Assembly (NCBI GenBank): GCA_022266195.1
Contig: WHVY01000001.1
Span: 1,364,001 to 1,428,000, forward strand
Source: Tetranychus cinnabarinus
Lineage: Eukaryota; Arthropoda; Arachnida; Trombidiformes; Tetranychidae
Direction of reading: 5' to 3'
DNA length: 64,000 nt
Below the pieces are notes generated by a model. That model was given only the letters and a program-made list of their open reading frames with translations. It made no database searches and was not told the origin of the DNA. Below, piece by piece: positions 37,861 through 50,098 of this stretch. Position numbers and translations under genes: made by a program. Every line of letters starts with the position of its first letter. Position 1 is the first letter of the stretch.

Positions 37861-38106
37861 ATTCAATTTCAGGAAGATAATCTCGGTCGGTCTGTCAGTA
37901 AACCGCCAATGACTCGGCTTCCAATGAAGTGTATACTTGATACTAAACCAGGTGGAGGATTATGCCATATTTTAGGAACGATGTTCAAGTTTAAATTTGA
38001 TCAAGGTTGGCGTAAATTTGATCTTCAAGCTACTTCAAAACCTAAAATAAAGGGTGAGCAAGAAGTAAATACCGATTTTGTTTTGTTGGGTTTTCTCCCT
38101 AGTTAA
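37861..38106 (+). other. Coding-like fragment, unknown parent
   Basis: An open frame following TTTCAG encodes EDNLGRSVSKPPMTRLP, then a KPGGGLCHILG segment and FDQGWRKFDLQATSKPKIKG. Codon composition looks coding. There is no start, no neighbouring exon and no recognised domain. I read it as another displaced exon fragment. Confidence 0.3.
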
Positions 38107-38229
38107 ATAGTTTAAATTGAAGAGCTTATTTTAAACTGATCAGAAAGAGTTGGAGATCAATATGCACATATTTTAAACCGATCAAAAGTTTGAGTTTAAT
38201 TATGAAACGCCGTCAAAATCAATTTCATG

Positions 38230-38532
38230 CTAGTCATGTTTGCCAACTTTATGAGCGAAATAGTGGAGAAAGTAGAAAATCTCTTTAAAAATAGCATACG
38301 AGGTAGACAAAACCAATGGGACAAACCAAATGAAGGACCTCAGGGAAAATTGCGCTCGGTAGCTCGCAATGGTGATTTTCAGTAGCAAAGCCATATCGAA
38401 GAATGGAAATGGATTCTTGAATTTATTTTGCAATTTCATTCCGTTTCTCAGTAACGGTGCAATTTTCAGGTCTAATTCATCGCTAAATAAAATATTAGAA
38501 AATTTGACCAACAAATTTTTGTTTATTGGCAA
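38230..38532 (-). pseudogene. Membrane-protein-like gene fragment
   Basis: An open frame of 100 codons. Its middle (KLQNKFKNPFPFFDMA) repeats the 36.2 kb fragment, and a hydrophobic segment (SFIWFVPLVLSTSYAIF) follows. It may derive from a multi-pass receptor. No start or splice context supports an intact gene. Confidence 0.35.
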
Positions 38533-38936
38533 AAGGGAAGATATCTTTTACATCTTAGAGCTTAGCGATTTGATAAAATATTATGAAATGGAAATAAAAA
38601 TGATGAAGTGGCTCCAAAAGTCGACAAGAAATAACAAAACTTGATTAACTTTTAGATGGTAGGTGAACAGTTGACCAGCATTGAAAAGATGATGAAAATT
38701 ATCACAATGATAAGTACTTTGATCAATAAAGATCTTGATTGTTATGCTTATTGGTGTTAGAACTCATTGAAAGAGTCTCAAGTTTTTATCACAGCTCTTG
38801 TTGGTAGTGTTTCTGTGCATTAAGTCTAATTGAAGATGCTATTACCTCTCTGAAAAAGATGGAAACAAAATTAATTTTGTGTTGCAAAGAGTAGGTAATG
38901 ATCATAATGTCAAGACTGAAAAATCAGAAACTAAAA
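38533..38936. other. Intergenic, 3' flank of ABHD18
   Basis: No coding signal recognised. It includes the 3' UTR of the minus-strand ABHD18 gene. Confidence 0.3.
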
Positions 38937-40577
38937 TTACCTAAAGACGTTCATATTAAAAAGTATAGCAGTTATGTGTCCTCCTTCAAGTGTACGTAAT
39001 TTGGATCCTTTCCAAATTTCGGTCAAAGGAATGAGACCATCGCGAGGAACATAAGCGTCTTGTGAGGCAGTGACAATAGTAGCAAGTTCAGGATCAACTG
39101 GAGGACCAAAGTTTCCAAGATGAGTACATTCGTCCATAATACCACGCATAAAATTAATACAATCTAATTTGAGGTCTTGATTTTGATCTTCACCTTTGGC
39201 ACTTTCGTTTGGCATTGAATCGAGACTAGATGGAAAGTTTTGAGCAAATTGTCTTCCAGCATTGAATATTTCATTCTGAAGTTAAAATAATAACATTAAA
39301 AACAAATCTTACACAAGTATTAAATTAATTTACCTGTTCAGGAGAATGAATCATCTTTTTAACCTCTTCACGAAACTCTCGGCCATATTGTACGTATTGA
39401 TCTTCCAAAGTTTGCCATGGAATAGCTCCACTCAATACTCCTATAGGATTAAATTGTTTTAATAAAAAATAAACTTAAGTAAATTAAGAAATGATAAAAA
39501 ATAGAAGACCTTGGGTGAAAGCACAAGACGCTGTTGTCCAGGAGAGACAAGGTATAATCGATATCGGTTTGTTCCAACTTACTCCAGCCAGAGAAGCCAT
39601 CTAAAAATTATAAGAATTTTTTTACTCAGCTGGTGAAGAACGTCTTTAACGAGTGAAACTTACATGACCACCCATGGAAATACCCGTAACACAGAGTGGA
39701 GCAAAGTTCATTTTTTCACACCAATTGAAAAGAGCTATAGACTCTAGAATTAGACAGCCACCCATGACAAAGATGTCTGAGACTTTTCGAAGACAAGAAC
39801 GGATTTGATCTGGAGGTTTACGAGATCCATCTGTTATTGGAAAACACAAAAAGTTAGAATATAAATGCAGTTCTGAATCTTGAAAACACATGATAGCATA
39901 ATTGTTCATGTTTGGATGAACTTGAACATACAGAAAGGATTTTCCAAGATTATTGAACCAACTCCAGATTCTCGTAATAATGGTTTAGCCATGAGTGCTC
40001 TTCTTCTCCAGAAAAACTGTAAGATAAACCAGATAATGAAAAACATGAGACGAGTCAGCTAATGAATGGAAATAATGGCATTTACATGATCTCCAGTACC
40101 AGCTAAATGAAGGCAAACAGGCTTGAGATATGGATGTTTCCATTTTTTAGGTAATAACAGCTGAAACCGAGCTATTCGTGATTCTTCTGGGATACTTTCT
40201 GGAAGATAAGCATTCAAGGGACTAATGAAATGTCCCTCTGTTAATGTGTGTTGACTTGTATCCTCCACAACTCGGTCAATGTAAATAGGATGATTTGCAG
40301 AGACCATTTTCATACATGATTCACGATCAGAGATGACTTTTCTCAGTGTAAATATCCTGAAACCATTAACCAAAAAGATCACATATTAGTAGATATAACA
40401 ATTAATATAAATACGATAGAGTCAGTTTTTTGATGAGTAGAGAACAAGTAAACAAAGCAGCAATTACTTTTTCATGTTATCTGGATCGCCCCATCCTTGG
40501 GTGAAAAATTTACTCAACAGTATACTCCGATAAATGGTATCAATCTTACTGGTTTTAGGATTTAAATTAAATTTCAT
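38937..40577 (-). CDS. ABHD18: Alpha/beta-hydrolase ABHD18
   Basis: Seven exons, complement of 40468-40577, 40086-40356, 39932-40016, 39664-39830, 39510-39600, 39334-39440 and 38937-39275, join in frame to 389 residues. Family hallmarks are FFTQGWGDPDNMKK near the N-terminus, HLAGTGDH, LENPFYGSRKP, and FVMGG before the nucleophile elbow GISMGGH with Ser207. The acid in DAYVPRDG (Asp350) and the His in EGGHITA (His377) complete a plausible catalytic triad. Human ABHD18 is a poorly characterised hydrolase. Compared with it, this protein lacks part of the variable linker before the last exon. All introns are short (about 57-111 bp). The head faces the LIM-RapGAP gene across a 1.5 kb divergent interval. 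Confidence 0.93.
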
Positions 40578-42134
40578 CGCAGAGAATTAATTAAAACGAT
40601 AAAAACAATTCTATACTCTCATCTAGCTATTAAAAAGAGAAGTGAATGACAAAAAAATAACGTAATGCCAACAGCAACAAAAACATTAAGACTCAACAGC
40701 TGTTTTTCATTCTCATATCTTAGATGGAGTTACAAGACAATCAAGTGATCATCAACACAAATTGCTGATTTTTCAAATTTTCACCATGAAATAATTCAAC
40801 GAATATACCGGAATCATTTGTTGTTTTAAAATTCATGTAATTACAAAAAATATGCGTAAAAATTAAAAGTAATAATCAGCAGATGAGCATCACTTGAAAA
40901 GACAACTATTTTCATATTTAACATAAAATTGAGATTCATGTTAAATAATAAATTCTCTAAATTCTTCTCTGCATCAATTTAACCAATTAAACGAGTATTT
41001 CAATTCAGTCAGTCACAGTCATAGATATAGAGTTCTAACTTTCGGTTAACAAAACAATGAATTAATCAGTATTTTGTTCTGGTGATTGTTTTTTCTGTAA
41101 CCATCGAAACGTCTACAAACATCATTTAGAAATATTTGTTGGTCAGATTGCTTTAATTATTTTAATCACTTAGAACTAGATCATGAAAGATCAAATTAAA
41201 AGTGCATTAATGATTCACTTTAAATGTTGCCGGCTCTGAATTATTTCTTTTGTTTCGTTTCCTTGTCATTTTAATTTCATCAACTGAGATTGCCCTTCCA
41301 TTCGAGTTTATGAACGCATCCTCTGTTTTTTATATAGTGGATGAATAATTGTTATCAATGATAATTGTCCTCTCTTTATTTTGATTTAATATTATTGTTT
41401 AATCATCCCTTTAAATTCATCCCCAATTCAAGTAGATTAATTTAAGGTAACCTGAATTATACATAAGTAATCGTCTGATAAGTGATCCTTTTCTAATCTA
41501 TCTTCTGACACTCAATCCTTACTCTACCAACTTCCATGACTGCTTATTATTTTGATGGTCTACACATCAACAGTTATACGGTCAATTAATTCAAATTAGG
41601 ATTCTTATTTTTATTACAAGTTATCCATCTCATAATCAGCTATCTTTAATTTTCAAACTCTAATCGAAAAGATGATTTTCAATGATAATGCTGGTGATTT
41701 AAAAAAGTGTAAGCTTCGTTTTACTCCATTGTTTTGGATTATTCATATGGCTATGTGATCTAACAACCTTTCAACTTGTACTTATTCCTCTTCAACTGAA
41801 AAATGGACCAAAATTGTGTTAATCATTGGACCAAATTAAGGAAATTATGTTCAAGTTTTGGTTGAAGACAAACTCATTGTGACCACCGTTCCCTTGCCCT
41901 TTTTTCAATGTTCACTAATTTAAACCAAATAAACACATAAGTATATCCTCTTCATTATGGCAAACCCTTTTGTGATCATCATCAAGTCCATAATTCTGAC
42001 CAAAGAAAAATTCATATCATTTTCATCATCATCCAGACCAGCTATATAGATTACTTCATCGTCTTAATCAATTTATCAAGACAACTATAACAGTATTAGC
42101 CGTCTCACTAGATTGTAAAATATTATCACTTATC
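40578..42134. other. Divergent intergenic region ABHD18 / LIM-RapGAP
   Basis: AT-rich interval with the 5' ends of both flanking genes. No ORF or RNA gene was recognised. Confidence 0.35.
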
Positions 42135-45100
42135 ATGGTTTCTCTTTGTTTTATATGTGAGCTTCCGATATTACCTCACCAAACCTGGTCAACGTGGAAA
42201 GAGATTGGTGGTAATCTACTAACAGCTACTGGCACAGCATCGCCTGGAAATTATGTTAACAACTTGTACCATGAAGATTGTCTAATTTGCTCTGTTTGCG
42301 GCTTAAGATTGGAACAGGCTAATTCAAATTGTGCCAAACGATATGGAAATAAAGTCTATTGTCCTCTTCATTTCTCGAATATATCAGGCATTGGAACTGG
42401 CGGAGAAGAGTTTATGGCTAAATTAAAGGACTTTAAACGTCAAAGCTTGGGTTATGCGGAAGCAAGAAGAAAAAGTAGTACCACGCTTTCCTTTCCAATA
42501 CCTGTTCAAGCCTGTCCTGGTTCACCTTATTGCTCTGGTTATCCACATGGGATCAAACCTACCTCTTCCTATTGGATTGAATGTTGTGGATCACCTAATC
42601 TAATTGGTCCACCAGGTAGTTATATAAATCAACAACAGATATCTGTGGGCGAATCGAGTGATAAATCGGATAAAGAATCATCTGCTTTCGATGGTAATAA
42701 GGAATCTCTTGGTATCAAAGAGGGAGATCATCTCTTACTGGGTATTCCGTCAATACCTCGAAGTAATACCTCATCTGAAGGATTCAATATTAGCCGCTTG
42801 GAGAGACAAGATACATCCAAATCAACTAATGACATGTGTCCCTATGGACGTCTTCAACCGCCCACAATACAAGTGATTGAAAGTCAAACACCAATGACCA
42901 AAGATGACATCGAGCTTTATCGTAAACAGCCTAACATTGTACGTTTATTTTATCCTTTTAGCTTTCAACAGAAACTACAACCAGTTCAATAGTAATAGTC
43001 CATTACTAGTCCATTATCAAGCGAAGTTATTTTTAGCAATATTCTATTTTTATTAGTTGAATTAATATACTTAGGAATTAGAAAAATCAGCAATTTAAAT
43101 TCATATCCAAAATTAAATCGCCAAAATATTATCAGGTTTCACTGTCATTGTTAATCATGAAGAGGGATTGAAGTCAAGTTGATAAAAAATTGAAACCAAA
43201 TAATAATATAATGATATTCCGAGATACATTTACAAAGTTTCTCATTGTTATTAAGAATAGTTCTAAAATGTAAACAAGTAAATATTAGTCTATTTTAGAC
43301 ATTTGTAATCTTATGGAATTGCCTAGTTGATAGCTTACTATTCTTTTAATTACTTATTCATGCAAAACTGTCATTATTATAGTTGTACATCTACTTTTGT
43401 CTTTCTTTATCATCTTTCTCATCCATTTCATTCTGACTTTTTCTTAACTGACTCCCACTACTTTTTTCCCACTCCTCTCTTCTAGGTCATAACGCAAGCT
43501 CATTCAACCTCTCCACCTCCATCGCCTCCAGCTCCACCAAAAGGTGATCATGAACCACTTCCACAGACCAGCCAACTCCAAACAAAATCAGAGGATCCTT
43601 ATGAGCTAATATCCTTTCAAGAGGAAATTTATGAAAAATATTATTATGGTAAAGAACATTGGAATTATTTTACCAATGATGAAGGCCTTGGACCAGTTAT
43701 TTTGAGCTTAAAACAAGATAGTGTCGGTGGTCGCGATCAATTTCGTGTCCTCCTGCGAACAGTATCATATTCACTTCACGGTCTTGTACCGACCAGCTCT
43801 ATTTGTGCCGATCGATATGACCGTGAAGCAGTGGTCAAGGCTTTGGGCGATGAAGCTGGCCTAAAACCTTCTCTTTGCCTTGGACAGCTTCCATCTATAC
43901 CAGATGAGTTAATCAAATTGGACCAAGTTTTCGTCAAATCAGAGCTTAAAGTCGGTATAATTTATATTAAAGAAGGTCAAACCAGTGAAGAGGTGATTCT
44001 GGGTAATCGAGAAGAGTCTCCTTTATTCGCGGAATTCCTTGAAATCCTTGGTGATAGAATTCGTTTGAAAGGTTTTGACAAGTATAAAGGTGGTTTAGAT
44101 ACAGTTCATGATCTTACAGGAACTGAATCAATCTACACTAATTGGAAAAACATTGAAATTATGTTTCATGTATCAACTATGCTTCCTCATGAAGAAAATG
44201 ATCCACAAAAGTTACAGAAAAAACGCCACATTGGAAACGATATTGTTTGTGTGGCGTTTATAGAGGCTGATGATACGCCATTCTGGCCGGGTAATGATTA
44301 ATTCTTGATAATTTTATGAAATTCAGACTTTATTTGATTATTGATTATTCACTCATTCCTGATCTTTGTTTCTATTATAGGTTGTATAAAATCACATTTT
44401 CTACATGCATTTATCGTCGTTCGAACCACTCCAAAGACTCTCGGTGAAGATGAAGTTAGGAAATATTCAATTAGCGTTGTCTGTCGAGATGAAGTATCTG
44501 CTTTTAAACCTTATTTATGGCATGAGTCAACTTTCGAAAAGGTAATTATATGAAAATCAAAATGTTCAGAAACAAATATTAATAATTTCCCATTATCTTA
44601 TTTTTATCTGAAGGGACCACATTTAAAAGATTGGCTGTTGACAAAAATTGTAAACGGTGAAAGAGCAAGTTACTCCGCTCCGAAATTTGCCCGAATGCAG
44701 GTCAGTAATATCCCATTTTATTGTATATCTATTGTCAACTTAATTCAATTTTTATTCTAAAATCAATTTTTATTATCTCTGTTTCAGGATCGAACGCGAA
44801 GTCAAATGCTTGAAGATCTCGTAACCAATTTAGCTAATCATCTTGCCACAGGTCAGATACCAAAACCTTATCGTCGTGGTTCATGGAGGCCTATTGGTCA
44901 TATGAGACCTTCTAGTCCATTGTTAGATTCCGTGCGAGATTTATTTGAAGGCTATGATCAATTGGCCAAAGATTTCGGTAGTGCATTTAATAATAACGCC
45001 AAAATGATTTGTGATGTTGCTTTCAATGTTATGGGAAATCCTGGGAATGGGTGTCATGAGACACAAATAAGACGAATCTATGGAGTTAGGGCAATACTTG

Positions 45101-46562
45101 CCATTCGTAGTCGTGTTTTTCTTGAAATGCTTTACGGCTTCAGTCCACCTGGTACTGTTAACCCTTCCGCCCAAATGAATAGTGCTGTTCCTGTTTCAAC
45201 AGCGAGTGGTAACTCACTATCGCCAATCTCTGCTGGGACAACAGCCTCAGCTTCAGCTTCCGTTGCAAATATTGGAAATAACATTGGATCAACCAATGCA
45301 ATCAACAAAAATCAATCATCACCAGAAAAACCTCGCCCTGTTCGTAAAAGTAGTATCACTGCCACAACCATCCATAAAATTTCACAAATTCCTAAAATAA
45401 TTCATCCATCAGAATCCAAAAATAAACGTAAAGAATCATCCATATCAACAATTTCCAATACTTCAGCTAAGACACCAACTTACCTTACTGTTCCTGGAGC
45501 ATCTTCTCTCGGAGGAAGTTTTCGAGCAGCATTTTCTCGTTTAGTGTCCGGCTCTTGGGCAGGTTGGGGAAGCAAGAATCGCGGGGACAGCATAAAAAGG
45601 TGGCAAAGTGAATCCATTTATGCTCGTGATCTCAATGCAGATCAATCAAAAGTACCTAGTCTCTCAGTGTGTGCCGATGTTGCTAAAATTGATCGTAATA
45701 AGTTAGCCCAAACTGAGGTAAATAATGTTTATCTTTTAAGCTTCGAAACTTTATATCGATTTTAATCTATCTTTTACTAAATACTTGACCTTTCTTTTCG
45801 TTAATTTAGTTTACCATTATTGAATTTGATGGTAATACATTTCAACTTCTCATTGAATATCTTCATTCTGGTTCGTGTCCTTTAACCTGTGATACAATTC
45901 CTGGGTTAATCTGTGCTGCTGAACACTTCGATTTACCTGATCTTCTCCAAGCTTGTTTCCATCATGCAAAGACTCATCTACGTTTAAGTGTGGTTCCGTC
46001 AATGTTAAATCAATTAGAAAACTATTATTGGAGATATAATTCGGCAACACAATTGGTTAATACTATTTTGAAATTTGTAGATCCAAGAGTGGCAAAATTT
46101 TTCTCACGGTCAGAATTTTTAACTCTCAGTGAAACAATGATTACCAGCATACTGAGTCGTCCTGGATTAGAATTAACTGAAGTTCAAAAGTTTCAAATAA
46201 TGCATCAATGGGCAGTGAATAAAGTGGTAAATAGTGATCCAAACCATCCAACTATTTTAGTTACCAAAGAAAATGTTAACACCCATAATTTACCTCCTGC
46301 CAAATTTGCCGAATTAAGAGCAATCATGAGTAGATTAACGAGAGATGTTAAATTTCATAAAATGGCTCCAAATGAAATAATCAGGGTAAGAATAGGATTC
46401 AATTTATTCTGGTAGTTATTAAACCTTTTTTTATTTTCTTTACAGACAGTGCTTCCGTCTAAAACAATTACTCACGACAAAATATTGGCTACTTTACTTT
46501 ATCAAGCTGATAAAGGAATGTATAGAGACACATCCAAATACAAAAGTCAATTTGGGAGTTGA
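42135..46562 (+). CDS. LIM-RapGAP-BTB-BACK protein (gprs/serine-enriched-protein-like)
   Basis: Seven exons (42135-42938, 43486-44290, 44381-44541, 44614-44700, 44788-45717, 45810-46385, 46446-46562) join in frame to 1159 residues. Residues 5-79 form a LIM-like zinc module (CFIC; HEDC; CSVC; CPLH) whose first loop is 37 residues, longer than the usual 16-23. Residues about 320-620 are a Rap/Ran-GAP domain, with the catalytic Asn of the Rap1GAP motif HIGNDIV at about 519, so it should stimulate GTP hydrolysis on Rap-type GTPases. The first half of a BTB domain (GVRAILAIRSRVFLEMLYG) is at about 690-736. The second half (FTIIEFDGNTFQLLIEYLHSG) comes only at about 930, after a Ser-rich insert of about 190 residues. 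A BACK-like helical domain follows. The layout recalls the arthropod serine-enriched protein Gprs; I am not certain of the name. Confidence 0.9.
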
Positions 46563-47565
46563 TTGTGATAATATTAACTCTTATCTGCATAATTATGAAA
46601 AGAGACAATTAACTGGTTCCATTATAAAACCTCTGTACAAAAACAAATGTTTCGATCAAAACCTCCAAATCTTTACCAATGTCAACAGTATTTATGTTTG
46701 TTTCATTTATCATCACCAGTATCATCATCATCATCAGCTTTGTTAATTATAAAACATTCAAAAAATATTTTACATTGTTACTATCTCAGAGTCTCACTGT
46801 GCTACTCATGGTGTAAAATTATTCTTTACTATATATACTTCTTTTGGTATTTCACTCGTCAGTGTTTCCTTTTTTTCTAAAAATTCTTGCTTGTGTATAT
46901 TGTTGTCATTGATTTCTTAATCTAATTCGTATTGTTGTTGTTGTTTTTTTTATTCACTAAAAATCATGAAAAATCAAGCATCTTTGAATGCCACTACCGA
47001 TTAAAACCTTGAATGTTTTCATCAATACTTTTTCAACAAAAATCGTACAAATGACGCCAAACCAAAAATGGAAAAAATACTTCTTCGACACGATCATTGT
47101 CTTTCTTGTCTCGTATCAACATAAATTGTCTGTAAATCATAATGTGCAAAATATATTAATTTTCTTACTTAAATGAAAAATAAACATTTGTGAAATTAAT
47201 AATTGAACATGAATGACTTGTCAATATTGAACTAATTAGAGATAAATGAAGTAGTGATTAACACGGTACATGTTAAAGCATATTTCAGATAAATCAGTAA
47301 TTTATAGAGGCGTTAGTATGGGTTGAGGTCACATAATTTAAACTGTGAAAAGACACGATTTTATCTGCAAAAGTACAACATCTTAAACAATGTTGCAATA
47401 TATTAATTCGCGAGCAAATTGTAGCTCGAGAGGTAGATTACAGCATATTCAAACCATAAGACGCTGAATAAAGTAATGAAGTAATCATGAATAATGAAGA
47501 ACTTGCAAAACAATCAACGGAACGATATACAGGTTAAGTTAATGTTCAAGTATTATACTTTGAAA
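46563..47565. other. 3' flank, intergenic
   Basis: 3' UTR of the LIM-RapGAP gene and flank of SmD1. Short open frames here lack support. Confidence 0.35.
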
Positions 47566-48133
47566 TTAACGTTTTCGTGGGGGTGCACCGCCACCACCAC
47601 CGCCACCACCACTGCCTCCTCCGCTTCCACCACCTCCTGGTGCTCCTCTACCACGTCCACCACCACCACGACCTCTTCCTCGACCTCGTCCTCTACCTCG
47701 TGCAGCGGCTTCTCTCTTTTTGGCTTTAGTTTTTGGAGTATCATCCACTAATAGCGTCTCCAAAGGTAACGCATCAGGTAATAGAAAATATCTGATGTTA
47801 TTTCCTCTGATCGACAATGCTTCCAATTTCACTGGATCAGAACCTTTACAAAGAAATAAAATAAATTCGATATTTAGTATAATTTTAGAATGCAAAGAAA
47901 TGATAGTCATACCTTTAGGTGGAACTACTTTAACAGATTTCATGTGTGTATTCATGGCGACATCAACACCAGTAACAGTACCAGTCACAACGGTTCCATT
48001 TTTTAATTCTACCGTTAATGTCTCATTAGAAAGTTTCATTAAAAATCTGAAAGACAAAAGCAAAAACTGTTATCACTTCAATTCAATTGAACAAAACAAA
48101 GAAACAGCAAGATACAAACCTGACGAGCTTCAT
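47566..48133 (-). CDS. SNRPD1: Small nuclear ribonucleoprotein SmD1
   Basis: Three exons, complement of 48120-48133, 47913-48046 and 47566-47843, give 141 residues starting MKLVRFLMKLS. The Sm1 part (ELKNGTVVTGTVTGVDVAMN) and Sm2 part (SIRGNNIRYFLLPD) are clear. SmD1 is one of seven core Sm proteins that ring the U1, U2, U4 and U5 snRNAs. The C-terminal tail begins with the usual RG repeats, which PRMT5 dimethylates in this family. It then continues with an unusually long glycine tract of about 25 residues, ending APPRKR. That makes it about 22 residues longer than the 119-residue human protein. The start is fixed by homology; the 14-nt first coding exon would be missed by ORF scanning. Confidence 0.97.
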
Positions 48134-48374
48134 AATGAAATATTGATCAATCCAGATTCGAATGATATTTTATCTGTCAAGCTTTTAAATTTACAGATTA
48201 TTGATGAAAATCTTTGATAATTCCAAACTCGACGAGAGTTCATGCGATGAATTTTGCAAAAATTTCAAAATTTGAGCTCCGATTTTATTTTGCATTGCCT
48301 CCGAAAATTTTGCCGACAAATAAGTGGTGCCATCACCTAACATTTAAGTGAAGTATATTTGAAGCGCTATCGGC

Positions 48375-48608
48375 TTAAGCTTTTAAAAAATCACTTAAAT
48401 TCTTAATTTTAATTTCATCTGATTGTGATTTATCAATGTAATCATTGATTCTTGACAAAGTAGCAGCATTAATTGTTAATTTTTCTTGACAAAATGCTCT
48501 TTGGAAATGATGTTTAGGATTGGAGGCTGAATACTCATATTTCAGTGGATAGATGGTGCTGCGCAATTGAGTCTCGTGTTGTAAATAAAATCTCTTTAAA
48601 TTGTACAT
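48375..48608 (-). CDS. Hypothetical 77-aa protein, divergent with bystin
   Basis: An open frame from ATG 48608 to a stop at 48375, starting MYNLKRFYLQHETQ and ending LSDFLKA. The product is Lys/Arg/Tyr-rich at its N-terminus and has no signal peptide or membrane segment. It lies head to head with bystin, with only about 90 bp between the start codons, and upstream of SmD1 on the same strand, a tight spacing that suggests a real transcribed unit. An N-terminal basic amphipathic start would suit a small mitochondrial protein, but this is speculation. I recognise no family. Confidence 0.4.
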   Translation of the reverse strand: MYNLKRFYLQHETQLRSTIYPLKYEYSASNPKHHFQRAFCQEKLTINAATLSRINDYIDKSQSDEIKIKNLSDFLKA

Positions 48609-48699
48609 GTGTTTCCGACAAGCAACCAATTTAGTAGGAATTTAATATCAATTTGTTAATTTAGTTCGTTTGATTGAAAATCGCTTGTGTTTTTAAATA

Positions 48700-50098
48700 A
48701 TGGGAAAGACAAGGAAAGTAAAAGTTAAAAGTGTGCAGCGAAACTTGCCTTTGGCCCAACAACTTGAAGAAGATGCTATTGTTAAACCGTCAACTCGGGT
48801 TAGGAAAAATGATGATGAACAGCCCGCTGAAAAGGTAAATTAGGTTCATTTATTGCTTTATTTATTTATTTGGATGTGTGTATAATTCAATTTTTCTTTT
48901 CTTTTGATTTAGTTTATCGAGGGTCGTTTAAGTAAAAAGATATTGTTAGAAGCACGTCATCAACAAGACGAATTGGAGGAGGAATTAGGACTTAAGGATG
49001 ATGTATCTAAAGATCTTGGTGCTATTATTTCCAACCTAGATATCAAAGAGGGTGAAGGTATACAAGATGATGTTTTCGTCAATGTTGATGACCAGGAAGC
49101 CTATTACAAAGATCTCAAAGTCAGTGAAGCTGATGAAATAGCTCTGCAACTCTTCATGAATCCAAAACAAAAAGACAAGAAAACTTTAGCAGATTATATT
49201 ATGGAAAAGTTGAAAGAAAAGGAAACAGAAGTCAACACCCAATTTTCTGATATTGCCAGTGTTAAAATGCAAGATTTAGATAAAGAAATTGTCGAATTGT
49301 ATAAAGGTGTTAAGCTTGTTTTGTCTAGATACAGGAGTGGTAAAATACCAAAAGCGTTCAAGATTATTCCGGCTCTCTCCAATTGGGAGCAAATTTTGAG
49401 TATCACAGATCCAGATAATTGGACATCAGCGGCAATGTATCAAGCTACTCGTCTATTTACTGCAAATTTGAAGGATAAAATGGCCCAGAGATTTTTTAAT
49501 TTAATTTTATTACCTAGGATTCGTGATGAGATATCTGAATACAAAAGATTAAATGTTCATCTTTACCAATCTTTGAAAAAAGCCTTATTCAAACCTGGAG
49601 CATTCTATAAAGGTTTGTTCAAACTCAAAATAATTAAACTAGGTTCGAAATCTAATTTTCTCTTATTCTTAATCCTCAGGTATCGTGTTACCTTTATGTC
49701 AAGATGGTGACTGTACTCTTCGGGAAGCTGTTATAATTTCGAGTATTTTAGCGAGAACAAGTATACCTTTGATGCATTCATGTGCAGCAATGTTGAAAAT
49801 AGCTGAAATGGAATACAGTGGAGCCAACAGTATCTTCTTATTGACATTATTGAGAAAAAAGTATGCTTTACCTTATCGAGTTATTGATGCCATTGTAGCC
49901 CATTTTCTGCGCTTTTCAACTGATAAACGAGATTTACCTGTTCTTTGGTACCAAGCACTTTTAGCATTTGTGGAAAATTACTCTAAAGACATTTCAGATG
50001 AGCAAAAAGATGCTCTCACAGATCTTTGTAAGATACATCGGCATCACAAAATAACTCCTGTTATTTTATCACATATTCACCAAAAAATGGACGAATAA
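48700..50098 (+). CDS. bys: Bystin (18S rRNA maturation factor)
   Basis: Three exons (48700-48834, 48913-49612, 49680-50098) join in frame to 417 residues. The N-terminus MGKTRKVKVKS is basic. Family blocks are FIEGRLSKKILLEARHQQDELEEE, given here by its position at about 46-69, then LSRYRSGKIPKAFKIIP, ALFKPGAFYKGIVLPLC, and AAMLKIAEMEYSGANSIFL with KKYALPYRVIDA. Bystin (Enp1 in yeast) is a nucleolar and cytoplasmic factor needed for 40S subunit assembly and 18S rRNA processing. It looks full length without defects. The last intron splits a Gly codon at GAFYKG. Confidence 0.96.

Noticed and set aside
47494..47751. Plus-strand Thr/Ser-rich ORF
   Set aside because: Antisense to the Gly-rich SmD1 tail.
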